This document shows positions 7,803 to 13,564 of a stretch of 13,564 nt of DNA, piece by piece (position 1 is the stretch's first letter; the number at the start of each line of letters is the position of its first letter). Below the pieces are notes generated by a model. The model did not search any database and was not told where the DNA came from. It was given only the letters and a program-made list of their open reading frames with translations. A program made the translations under genes and the position numbers. The stretch spans positions 1 to 13,564 of the forward strand of contig CAZSHX010000098.1 of the NCBI GenBank assembly GCA_964606895.1, read 5' to 3'. The DNA comes from CAZSHX01 sp964606895 (GTDB lineage Bacteria > Bacteroidota > Ignavibacteria > Kapaibacteriales > UBA2268).

Positions 7803-9617
7803 ATGAAAAAATTAGTTTTGTTTCTTGTGCTAATATCATTCAGCAGTAGTTTTGCTGATGTTTCTTTTGTTGCATCAGTAAACAAAAATCCTGTAACGGT
7901 CGGTGAGAGGATACAAGTCGTGTTTGCTCTCAACAATGCCTCGGGAAGTGGTTTCAAGGGACCAACTTTCAAAGGGTTTTCTGCACTTTCCGGTCCAAGT
8001 CAGTCACAAAGTACCCAATGGATTAACGGACAGACTTCCAGTTCGCAGTCTTTTATCTACTTGATTCAGGCTGATAACGAAGGGAAATTCACTATTGAGC
8101 CTGCTTCGATAACCGTTAATGGCAAAAGGCTTACTTCCAATTCAATAACTATAACCGTCCAGAAAGGTTCAGCGAAACCTCCGCAGAAAACAAACGACGA
8201 AAAAAACCTGAGTTCTCAGGCAGATGATATTATCCGCAAGAATCTTTTTATTCGGGTTGAGGTTAGCAAAAAAGATGTCTATCAGGGCGAACAACTTGTG
8301 GCTACATATAAATTATATATTCACCCCGATTTGAACATTGCAAGCATGTCCCCTCCGAAAATGCCGTCTTTCAACGGCTTTTGGATGCAGGATCTGGATA
8401 TAAAAGAATTGAAATTTACAAGGCAGGTTCTTGATGGCGTTGCGTACAAAGCCGCAGACCTGAAAAAAGTCGTTCTTATTCCTCAGCAAACAGGAAACTT
8501 GGCAATTGACCCTATGGAGATTGATTTTGTTGTCAGATTGCAGGTTCAGGGGCAAAGGCAGTCCAGAGATATGTTTGATGACTTTTTCAATGACTTCAGA
8601 GGGAACTACAAAGATTTCCCTTTTACTGCTAAATCCAGAAATGCTTCACTTAATGTGAAAGCACTCCCTACCGGAGCACCCGCAGAATTTCGCGGCGGTG
8701 TCGGCAATATGCAGATGAAAGCTTGGCTTGACAAAAAAGTTACCAAAGCAAACGAAGCTGTAACTCTAAAAGTTCAGGTTTCCGGCTCGGGCAATCTTAA
8801 ACTCGTAGAACCTTTCGCATTGAATTTGCCGCCCGATATTGACAGCTACGAACCCAAAACAGTTGATAATATCTCGGTTAGTGCGTCAGGCGTTAGCGGA
8901 AGTAAAACTTTTGAGTATTATCTGATTCCCAGAAATCCCGGTGAATATAAGATTGACCCTGTGAAATTTGCATATTTTGATTTAAGTTCAAAAAAATATG
9001 TCACACTTTCTTCCGAACCTTTTATTCTTAAAGTAGAGAAAGGTTCAGGAACCGCTTCATCCGTAGTATCGGGAGTGAACAAGGAAGATGTTAAGTATAT
9101 CGGGAAAGATATAAGATTTATCAAAACCAGAAGTTCAGGGTTCAGTCGCGAAGGGTTTACATTTTTTGGTTCTGCTCCCTTCTATTTATGGTCACTTTTG
9201 CCAATGTTTATTTTTATTCTGTTCTTCCTTTACAAAAAACGGGATGAAAAACTAAGCGGAAATGTTGCCTTGCTGAAAAATAAAAAAGCAAACAGTGTAG
9301 CCAAAAAGCGTCTGACAAGAGCAAAAAAATATCTTGAAGCAAAAGATGAAGTCAAATTTTACGAAGAAATTTCGAAAGCACTTTGGGGATATACAAGCGA
9401 TAAACTTGGTCTGCCTGTTTCGGAACTAACTAAAGATACGGCAAAAACAGCTTTGATTAAAAGGAATGTGAGCGACGAAGATATTAATTCATTAATGACC
9501 ACTTTGGATTATTCTGAATTTGCACGGTTTGCTCCGTCCGATGAAAAACTTGAATTGAACTTGGTTTACAGCAATGCCGCTTCGATTATAGCAAGCATGG
9601 AGGGGATACTGAAATGA
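7803..9617 (+). CDS. batD: BatD, aerotolerance-operon membrane-anchored protein
   Basis: The 604-residue product is a recognisable BatD. It has a signal peptide (about 1-18), then tandem beta-sandwich oxygen-tolerance domains in the periplasm, beginning DVSFVASVNKNPVTVGE. A single membrane helix lies at about 460-477, followed by a basic stop-transfer KKR. A helical cytoplasmic domain of about 125 residues ends the protein, including ALWGYTSDKLGLPVSEL, typical of the BatD C-terminus. The length agrees with the family. BatD is thought to work in the inner membrane with the vWA proteins BatA/BatB and the TPR proteins BatC/BatE, and fits its place directly after the BatB-C fusion. No strong Shine-Dalgarno precedes ATG 7803. 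Its stop overlaps the batE start by 4 bases (9614-9617). Confidence 0.92.
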   Translation: MKKLVLFLVLISFSSSFADVSFVASVNKNPVTVGERIQVVFALNNASGSGFKGPTFKGFSALSGPSQSQSTQWINGQTSSSQSFIYLIQADNEGKFTIEPASITVNGKRLTSNSITITVQKGSAKPPQKTNDEKNLSSQADDIIRKNLFIRVEVSKKDVYQGEQLVATYKLYIHPDLNIASMSPPKMPSFNGFWMQDLDIKELKFTRQVLDGVAYKAADLKKVVLIPQQTGNLAIDPMEIDFVVRLQVQGQRQSRDMFDDFFNDFRGNYKDFPFTAKSRNASLNVKALPTGAPAEFRGGVGNMQMKAWLDKKVTKANEAVTLKVQVSGSGNLKLVEPFALNLPPDIDSYEPKTVDNISVSASGVSGSKTFEYYLIPRNPGEYKIDPVKFAYFDLSSKKYVTLSSEPFILKVEKGSGTASSVVSGVNKEDVKYIGKDIRFIKTRSSGFSREGFTFFGSAPFYLWSLLPMFIFILFFLYKKRDEKLSGNVALLKNKKANSVAKKRLTRAKKYLEAKDEVKFYEEISKALWGYTSDKLGLPVSELTKDTAKTALIKRNVSDEDINSLMTTLDYSEFARFAPSDEKLELNLVYSNAASIIASMEGILK

Positions 9618-10372
9618 AAAAATACATTCTATTAATATTGATTTTCGCATTTTGTTTTTCGATTTCAAAAACCGAGGATTTTGATGCGACATTCAAAAAA
9701 GCTAATGAATTTTACCAAAAGGGAGATTACCTCTCTGCAATTGATAATTATAAAAAAATCGTTAAGCAGGGATATGAATCGGCAGATGTTTGGTTCAATC
9801 TCGGTAATTGCTATTATAAGCTGAACAAAACTGCCGATGCAATTATCAGTTTGGAACGGGCAAAACTTCTTTCACCGAATGATGAAGATATTGACTTCAA
9901 TTTGAAAATTGCCAACTTGAGAACAGTTGACAGATTCCAGACAATTCCGCAAGTATTTTTTGTTGAATGGTACGAATCAATAAAGAATATGTACTCATCA
10001 GGTACATGGTCAGTTTTACTTGTAGTTTTCCAGTGGATAGCGGCTATTTCTGCGATTATATTTTATCTGATTTGGTCAGTCTCAATCAGAAAGATGCTTT
10101 TTGCAACAGGGCTTGCAAGTTTGGTTATTGCTTTTTTCTGCTTGTTTTTTGCAAGCCAGAAATACTCAATTGAACAGGCTAAAGACACAGCAATAGTTTA
10201 CCGACCTTCGGTTTATGTGAAAAGCTCACCCGACGAAAAGAGCACAGATTTGTTCATATTGCACGAAGGAACAAAACTGAAGATTTTGGATTCGGTAGGC
10301 GGATGGAAGAAAATTCGGCTTGCCAACGGAAACCTTGGCTGGCTACCCGAAAAGACAATTGAGATTATATAA
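9614..10372 (+). CDS. batE: BatE, TPR and SH3-like domain membrane protein
   Basis: The 252-residue product has the standard BatE layout. An N-terminal signal or membrane segment (about 4-18) is followed by two tetratricopeptide repeats (about 24-90; key stretches FYQKGDYLSAIDNYKK and VWFNLGNCYYKL) for protein contacts. Two membrane helices follow (about 132-156 and 162-181). A C-terminal bacterial SH3 domain (about 191-252) ends in GWLPEKTIEII. A strong GGAGGGG ribosome-binding site lies 8 bases before ATG 9614, inside the end of batD, so expression is coupled to batD by ATGA overlap. It closes the bat operon; the strand and base composition change soon after. Confidence 0.92.
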   Translation: MKKYILLILIFAFCFSISKTEDFDATFKKANEFYQKGDYLSAIDNYKKIVKQGYESADVWFNLGNCYYKLNKTADAIISLERAKLLSPNDEDIDFNLKIANLRTVDRFQTIPQVFFVEWYESIKNMYSSGTWSVLLVVFQWIAAISAIIFYLIWSVSIRKMLFATGLASLVIAFFCLFFASQKYSIEQAKDTAIVYRPSVYVKSSPDEKSTDLFILHEGTKLKILDSVGGWKKIRLANGNLGWLPEKTIEII

Positions 10373-10437
10373 AAATAAGTAAATTCTATTTTATCCACAT
10401 AGCAGTTTTTGTCTGCCAGCGTCAATCATTTTTAATC

Positions 10438-10460
10438 TTTCGCAATTCAAAAATTAAATG
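10438..10460 (+). repeat. leader motif beginning TTTCGCAAT, copy upstream of the 10505 gene
   Basis: This 23-base stretch matches bases 11217-11239 at 19 of 23 positions, and both lie about 40-44 bases before an ATG. TTTCGCAAT also occurs on the minus strand at 3118-3126, immediately after the protease promoter. A TTTG at 10408-10411 lies 21 bases before TAATC (10433), so the motif may mark a transcription start. CAATTC (10443-10448) pairs with GAATTG (10462-10467). The remaining bases of 10373-10504 show nothing further, apart from a weak GCAG/CTGC stem around 10402-10416. Confidence 0.35.
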
Positions 10461-10504
10461 TGAATTGAGGAGTTTGATTATTTATTAAATATTGAATTAG
10501 TAAC

Positions 10505-11098
10505 ATGAAAAAAAAGGACAAAATTGATACTTATAACAATTGGCTACAAAAGCATATTGATAATAAAAATGTAGTTAAAATCTTTAGAACATTTCGCGGC
10601 AATGAAATAAATATCACAGGATTTATCTTATCTATGACCAAAGATTTTCTACTATTACAGGTAATAAATGAATTTATGATTGATGGTTTTTCAATCATTA
10701 GAAGGGATCAATTTGAAGGTTCAAGATGCAATAAGTTTGAGAAAGCCTGTAAAAAGATTTTACAAGCTGAAGGTATTATTGACAAATATTATGGTATTGG
10801 CAAATCAATTTCTTTAACGAGTTGGCAAGACATTTTTTTAAAATTAAAAGAACTTGATTATCATATAATTTTAGAATGTGAGAATAAGCGAAATCCCAAA
10901 TTCCTAATCGGTCCAATTCAGGAAGCAACAAAAAACAAAATTAGTATTCAGTATTATGATGCAACAGGAAAATTAGATAAGAAATTTAGTGATGTCAAAT
11001 ATAAAGAAATAACAAGAGTTACATTTGGAGATGGGTATTCAACAACTTTCAGAAAATATTTAAGAACAACTAAAATGAAAGAACAAGAAATCATTTAA
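10505..11098 (+). CDS. hypothetical protein with two related beta-rich repeats
   Basis: I do not recognise this 197-residue protein. It has no signal peptide or membrane helix and is lysine-rich, so it is probably cytoplasmic. Two segments look alike in strand pattern: about 22-80 (containing FRGNEINITGFILSMTKDFL) and about 118-186 (containing FLIGPIQEATKNKISIQYYD). Each has a glycine turn followed by two or three strands and an Arg/Lys-rich end. This suggests a duplicated small beta-barrel (SH3 or WYL-like), joined by a helix (about 78-115). The gene is much more AT-rich than the bat genes (27% GC in a sampled 60-base line), consistent with horizontal acquisition. No Shine-Dalgarno is visible before ATG 10505. 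A REPIN-like palindrome follows 31 bases after the stop. Confidence 0.7.
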   Translation: MKKKDKIDTYNNWLQKHIDNKNVVKIFRTFRGNEINITGFILSMTKDFLLLQVINEFMIDGFSIIRRDQFEGSRCNKFEKACKKILQAEGIIDKYYGIGKSISLTSWQDIFLKLKELDYHIILECENKRNPKFLIGPIQEATKNKISIQYYDATGKLDKKFSDVKYKEITRVTFGDGYSTTFRKYLRTTKMKEQEII

Positions 11099-11129
11099 TT
11101 CATCACCGTGCACAATTTAGTGTTTTATA

Positions 11130-11200
11130 CTTCTGTCAGGAGTTACCTCCTGAATGCATAACAATAAAGATGGTAGGAGGAAACTCCTGCCCCGAGTAAA
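11130..11200 (+). repeat. REPIN-like double-hairpin element, copy 1
   Basis: This 71-base intergenic element has two hairpins. Hairpin A pairs TCAGGAG (11136-11142) with CTCCTGA (11147-11153) around TTAC, a perfect 7-base stem. Hairpin B pairs 11172-11179 with 11184-11191, an 8-base stem with one T.G pair and a GAAA loop. The reverse complement of B closely resembles A, so the element is two palindromic units in inverted orientation, as in REPINs. It ends GAGTAAA, matching GAAGTAAA at the end of copy 2. Confidence 0.75.
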
Positions 11201-11216
11201 AAAAACAATGTTTAGT

Positions 11217-11239
11217 TTTCGCAATACAATAATTGAGTG
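11217..11239 (+). repeat. leader motif beginning TTTCGCAAT, copy upstream of the 11280 gene
   Basis: This is the second member of the leader pair (see 10438-10460), 40 bases before ATG 11280. Its first bases overlap TAGTTTTC (11213-11220), which resembles a Bacteroidota -7 box, although no TTTG is seen at the right distance upstream. A short stem is possible between GCAAT (11221-11225) and GTTGC (11241-11245). Confidence 0.35.
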
Positions 11240-11279
11240 AGTTGCAGAGATTGTTTAAAAAAGGGTACGAAGTAATAAC

Positions 11280-11933
11280 ATGACAGACAAACAAGTAATA
11301 GATTTAATTGAAAAAGAATTCAAGGAAAAGACTTTTGGAGTCACAGAACAATATCTTGAAATTCATAGCCCGATATATATTGACGGCAGATTAAAAGTTG
11401 AACGCATTGACAAGGAAAGAAAAGACGGATTAATTATTGCATATCTACCAGTACTTAACGAGAGATTTTATTTTGCAGTATATATTGATTCCGAAACTAA
11501 TGAAATTACAAATGTTGGTACAGAAGCTGATCATAGAGTTTATTTTTGGGCAACATCTGAAACTTTATCAGTGGAAGAATTAAAAGAAATAACTATTTTA
11601 AAACCAACCGAATTTTGGAATAAAGGCGATCTTAGAAAAGATGGAATACCAAATCGTAATTTTAGCCATTTTAAAATTCGACCTAATCCTGAACCAGATG
11701 AGTTTGAAGATAAATTAACGAAATTACTTGACCTATTGGAACAAGACAAGGAAGGAATAAAGCAATTAGTAAATATAGCAGATGGTTATATACAAGTTGC
11801 AATGGATATTCATAACGGCAATGGAATGCTTGGTGGAGAAACAATTAACGCAGACAACATTAGAAAAATGAGTGAACTTGGATTATCCATAAACTTTGAC
11901 ATTTATGTTGGTGGAAATAGTTTTAAAGAATAA
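11280..11933 (+). CDS. DUF4279 domain protein with extra N-terminal domain
   Basis: The 217-residue product is soluble, with no signal peptide. The C-terminal part (about 85-212) fits the DUF4279 family. It has a strand (VYFWATSETL), the hallmark ITILKPTEFWNKGD (104-117), a long acidic helix pair (about 140-165), and a final strand SINFDIYVGG. The first 80 or so residues form a separate alpha/beta unit (a helix, then strands around LIIAYLPVLN and FYFAVYIDSE) that I cannot name. DUF4279 proteins have no established biochemical role; a place among orphan accessory genes would suit an immunity-type function, but that is speculation. The gene is AT-rich (25% GC in a sampled 60-base line) and sits between two REPIN-like elements in the same orientation. 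No clear ribosome-binding site is visible. Confidence 0.8.
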   Translation: MTDKQVIDLIEKEFKEKTFGVTEQYLEIHSPIYIDGRLKVERIDKERKDGLIIAYLPVLNERFYFAVYIDSETNEITNVGTEADHRVYFWATSETLSVEELKEITILKPTEFWNKGDLRKDGIPNRNFSHFKIRPNPEPDEFEDKLTKLLDLLEQDKEGIKQLVNIADGYIQVAMDIHNGNGMLGGETINADNIRKMSELGLSINFDIYVGGNSFKE

Positions 11934-11968
11934 AAATAAAACTGCTAATCAACAACAATCTCTTTTCT

Positions 11969-12040
11969 CTTCGGTCAGGAGTTCCCCCCTGACCTCTAAA
12001 TAGCAAAAATGGTAGAAGTAACCTTCTGCAGCGAAGTAAA
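11969..12040 (+). repeat. REPIN-like double-hairpin element, copy 2
   Basis: This 72-base element starts 35 bases after the DUF4279 stop and is aligned along its length with copy 1. Hairpin A pairs GGTCAGG (11973-11979) with CCTGACC (11988-11994). Hairpin B pairs GTAGAAG (12012-12018) with CTTCTGC (12023-12029) around TAAC, keeping the same T.G pair as copy 1. Where copy 1 has a G-C pair in B (11177/11186), this copy has A-T (12016/12025), a compensatory change that keeps the stem. Confidence 0.75.
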
Positions 12041-12046
12041 TTCATC

Positions 12047-12640
12047 CTACTTTTTTATTTCTTCTAAGTTGTTCAAGTTAATTATTTTAAATAAGCCATT
12101 ATCTCCATAGAAATAAGCTGTATCAGATTTGAAGTCTACTTTCATTCTATTTGAAGGTATAGAATCTTTTTTATCAATAAGATATGTAATATCACCAATA
12201 TCCTCTTCTTTGATTAACTTCAAACTATCGTTTGTTATCTGGTATTTACTTATATAAATATTAGATATTTGAATTGTTTCAGGTGAGCACAACTTAAAAA
12301 GATTCATTAGCCAAAATCTTATTACTCTATAGTATTTATTCTTATAAATATAATGATATATCTCCTTTAGTCCAGCATTTAGTTCATACTTGTAAATAGT
12401 ATCCCCCGTGAATTTTTTACAAATAATAAAACCAATTTTACCGTAAAACTCAATTCTTGAACTATCTTCCGGAAATTGGAAAAAAAAGGTATTGGAATCA
12501 TTTGTCTTAACATTATCATTTGAAAAATTCGCAATTCCAATATATTGATTTTCCTCTTGTGAACCATAAATTGTATTCATTAGAAATAAAATTGAAAATG
12601 ATAATAATATAAATATGATTCTTGTGTTTTTTCTTTTCAT
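12047..12640 (-). CDS. hypothetical exported or membrane-anchored protein
   Basis: I do not recognise this protein. From ATG 12640 it has 197 residues. It has a basic start (MKRKNTR), a hydrophobic stretch of about 17 residues and a possible cleavage point near YGSQ, so it is likely a secreted or inner-membrane-anchored periplasmic protein. The rest is hydrophilic, with alternating short beta strands and many Asn, Lys, Ile and Tyr residues. I chose ATG 12640 over the in-frame ATG 12667 because GAGA lies 5 bases upstream and the signal peptide then begins correctly; the longer form would add nine residues. It is the most AT-rich gene here (18% GC in a sampled 60-base line), suggesting foreign origin. 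It is read away from the toxin-antitoxin pair, with a solo REP-like half element 5' of it. Confidence 0.65.
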   Translation of the reverse strand: MKRKNTRIIFILLSFSILFLMNTIYGSQEENQYIGIANFSNDNVKTNDSNTFFFQFPEDSSRIEFYGKIGFIICKKFTGDTIYKYELNAGLKEIYHYIYKNKYYRVIRFWLMNLFKLCSPETIQISNIYISKYQITNDSLKLIKEEDIGDITYLIDKKDSIPSNRMKVDFKSDTAYFYGDNGLFKIINLNNLEEIKK

Positions 12641-12675
12641 TTTTTCTCTGTTGATGAAAAAATTCATTCCTTCAC

Positions 12676-12699
12676 TTACTGCAGGAGTTCCATCCTACC
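12676..12699 (-). repeat. solo REP-like half element
   Basis: Read on the minus strand, this 24-base sequence begins GGTAGGATGGAACTCCTGC and matches hairpin B of the double elements (GGTAGGAGGAAACTCCTGC) at all but two positions. The stem pairs 12681-12686 with 12693-12698 and again carries the T.G pair. There is no second arm, so it is a single unit or a decayed pair. Confidence 0.55.
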
Positions 12700-12805
12700 G
12701 TAACCCAAATAGATTGCAAAATAATCATATCTTAACAAATTTCCCAACTTATTCTCCAATCCGAACAAAAAGAAACTCCCGACGGCAAACACGAACAATT
12801 AGCAT

Positions 12806-12846
12806 TAGTGGTTTTAAATTTTCAACCATTTAATTTCAAACCACTA
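12806..12846. repeat. 15-base inverted repeat, possible terminator-like hairpin after the toxin gene
   Basis: Arms 12806-12820 (TAGTGGTTTTAAATT) and 12832-12846 (AATTTCAAACCACTA) pair at 14 of 15 positions around an 11-base loop. It begins 7 bases beyond the toxin stop codon. There is no T-tract after the stem in either direction, so it may stabilise the mRNA end or act as a weak terminator. The rest of 12700-12853 shows no gene. Confidence 0.6.
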
Positions 12847-12853
12847 CATTCAT

Positions 12854-13180
12854 TTACTCAATATACTTTAATAAATCAAGCAACTCTAAATCAGTTAAGT
12901 CTTCTTTCTCGGATTTATCATAAATAGTTAGCAGATACACTGTTTCTTCAACAATATATACATGAGTTATTGCCCGTGCACCTCCGGATTTACCTTTTCC
13001 CTTTGAAGCTATTTTAAGTCTGATTTTATAACAGCCTTTACCAAGTGATTCGCCTGAGAATGGCTCTTGCTCTAACATATCGATTAATTCTGATAATTCA
13101 CTCTTCAGCGAAGGATACTTCTTGGCTAATCTTTTGGCTTGATTATCAAAAATTCTGATTGTAAGTACATTATAACTCAA
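12854..13180 (-). CDS. RelE/ParE-superfamily toxin of a type II toxin-antitoxin pair
   Basis: The 108-residue product has the compact RelE-like fold: an N-terminal strand, two helices (FDNQAKRLAKKYPSLKSELS), then a sheet. It carries the signature GKGCYKIRLKIASKGKGKSGG (residues 48-67), ARAITHVYIVEET and LLTIYDKSEKED (83-94). RelE-type toxins usually cleave mRNA on the ribosome, and ParE types act on gyrase; which applies is not visible here. The start is TTG 13180, since the next in-frame Met is residue 35, and a GAGGGAG ribosome-binding site lies about 7 bases upstream, within the end of the antitoxin gene. The two genes overlap by 11 bases, a typical antitoxin-first coupled arrangement. Confidence 0.88.
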   Translation of the reverse strand: MSYNVLTIRIFDNQAKRLAKKYPSLKSELSELIDMLEQEPFSGESLGKGCYKIRLKIASKGKGKSGGARAITHVYIVEETVYLLTIYDKSEKEDLTDLELLDLLKYIE

Positions 13181-13385
13181 GGAGTAGCTCCCTCGCCGGA
13201 CGTGCTTTTAATTTACCTTGCTTTATCATATTTATCTCTTTTACTGCCCGAAGAATCTCTTCTTTTAATTCATCATTAGAATTTGAAACTGAATCAATTT
13301 CAATTCCAATATCTTTAAATTTGTTTAGTTCACCTAATATATAAGTAAATTCAGCATCCGGAATATGAAGTGTTAATGTGTGCAT
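13170..13385 (-). CDS. antitoxin partner of the RelE-type toxin
   Basis: The 71-residue product sits immediately upstream of the toxin gene and overlaps it by 11 bases. The N-terminal half (MHTLTLHIPDAEFTYILGEL) resembles a strand-helix dimerisation and DNA-binding unit. The C-terminal half is helical, with IKQGKLKARPARELLLEL, the kind of tail that wraps and neutralises RelE-like toxins. A GAAAG ribosome-binding site lies shortly before ATG 13385. Antitoxins of this type normally repress their own operon; the two identical 20-base repeats about 28-67 bases upstream are candidate operator sites. Family assignment rests mainly on context and the C-terminal motif. Confidence 0.75.
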   Translation of the reverse strand: MHTLTLHIPDAEFTYILGELNKFKDIGIEIDSVSNSNDELKEEILRAVKEINMIKQGKLKARPARELLLEL

Positions 13386-13412
13386 ATTTATCTTTCAAAT
13401 TATTAATATAAC

Positions 13413-13452
13413 TTTAAACGAAAATAAAATCATTTAAACGAAAATAAAATCA
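13413..13452. promoter_or_regulatory. tandem 20-base direct repeat, candidate antitoxin operator
   Basis: TTTAAACGAAAATAAAATCA occurs twice in perfect tandem (13413-13432 and 13433-13452). It lies between the antitoxin start and the divergent gene start at 13484. Direct repeats spaced two helical turns apart suit cooperative binding of a dimeric antitoxin. Each copy on the minus strand contains TATTTTCG, one base from a TAnnTTTG box. Confidence 0.5.
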
Positions 13453-13483
13453 GTTTATTTAAAAATTCTTCATATCTTCACCT

Positions 13484-13564
13484 ATGATAAAATATTTTAA
13501 ACCACTCGAAAAAAAAAAGGTCCGGCAAAAGAAAAGAAAGAAAATCCCCTTAAAATTACTTCTA
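13484..13564 (+). CDS. partial gene start, protein with highly basic N-terminus
   Basis: An ATG at 13484 opens a frame that runs uninterrupted to the window edge (27 codons). The residues include MIKYFKPLEKKKVRQKKRKK and continue IPLKLLL, that is a strongly positive cytoplasmic tail leading into what looks like the start of a hydrophobic segment. This pattern is common at the N-terminus of single-pass membrane proteins such as class A penicillin-binding proteins, but too little is present to name it. No Shine-Dalgarno is visible. Confidence 0.4.
   Translation, partial: MIKYFKPLEKKKVRQKKRKKIPLKLLL

Noticed and set aside
10402..10416. GCAG/CTGC hairpin as batE terminator or a fourth REP-like copy
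   Set aside because: The stem has only four bases and no T-tract follows; similarity to the REP-like unit is too short to support.
11099..12046. Integron-style gene cassettes: single genes each followed by a palindromic site of about 70 bases
   Set aside because: The palindromes lack attC core sites (GTTRRRY/RYYYAAC pairs) and consist of two separate hairpins in inverted orientation, which fits REPINs better. No integrase gene is present.
12615..12833. Plus-strand open frame of 72 codons between the exported protein and the toxin gene
   Set aside because: It runs over the signal-peptide coding region of the minus-strand gene and the solo REP-like element, and its product is low-complexity, with no ribosome-binding site.
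13181..13191. GGAGTAGCTCC palindrome resembling the REP-like stems
   Set aside because: It lies within the antitoxin coding sequence, next to the toxin's ribosome-binding site, and shares only the generic GGAG/CTCC core with the repeat family.
13413..13452. Short CRISPR array
   Set aside because: The two 20-base repeats are directly adjacent with no spacer, only two copies exist, and no cas gene is nearby.

Overview
The window looks like a contig from a low-to-moderate GC member of the Bacteroidota/FCB superphylum, most like Ignavibacteria or Kapabacteria. The clues are a subtilisin-type protease with a C-terminal type IX secretion (Por) sorting domain, a Bat (Bacteroides aerotolerance) operon, weak or absent Shine-Dalgarno sequences before many genes, and a TTTG-N19-TAATTTTC promoter resembling the Bacteroidota primary-sigma consensus. 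The phylum is an inference; no rRNA or other marker gene is present.

Bases 1-3104 hold the minus-strand gene for the secreted S8 protease. It diverges from a plus-strand block of six genes (3276-10372) with small gaps or 4-base ATGA overlaps. The block contains an unusual 6-phosphofructokinase, a small periplasmic monoheme cytochrome c, a translationally coupled outer-membrane beta-barrel with one N-terminal CxxCH haem site (architecture of Cyc2-type fused cytochrome-porins), and a compact Bat set. In that set BatB and BatC are fused in one reading frame, followed by BatD and BatE; batA and moxR are not next to them.

From about 10373 onward the DNA becomes AT-rich (several sampled 60-base lines are 18-27% GC, against roughly 38-50% in the bat genes) and turns into an accessory patchwork. 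It contains a two-repeat hypothetical protein, a DUF4279 protein, a secreted or membrane-anchored hypothetical protein, and a RelE-type toxin-antitoxin pair. Between these genes lie palindromic elements of about 70 bases, each made of two hairpins in inverted orientation (REPIN-like). One stem shows a compensatory base-pair change between copies, and a solo half-copy lies nearby. The last 81 bases appear to begin a further gene with a very basic N-terminus.

The main leads are (1) the Cyc2-like cytochrome-porin coupled to a soluble cytochrome, a possible one-haem electron conduit across the outer membrane; (2) the REPIN-like family interspersed with orphan accessory genes; (3) the BatB-BatC fusion; and (4) a phosphofructokinase with GGNGS in place of GGDGS. 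No rRNA, tRNA, CRISPR array, transposase or integrase was recognised.
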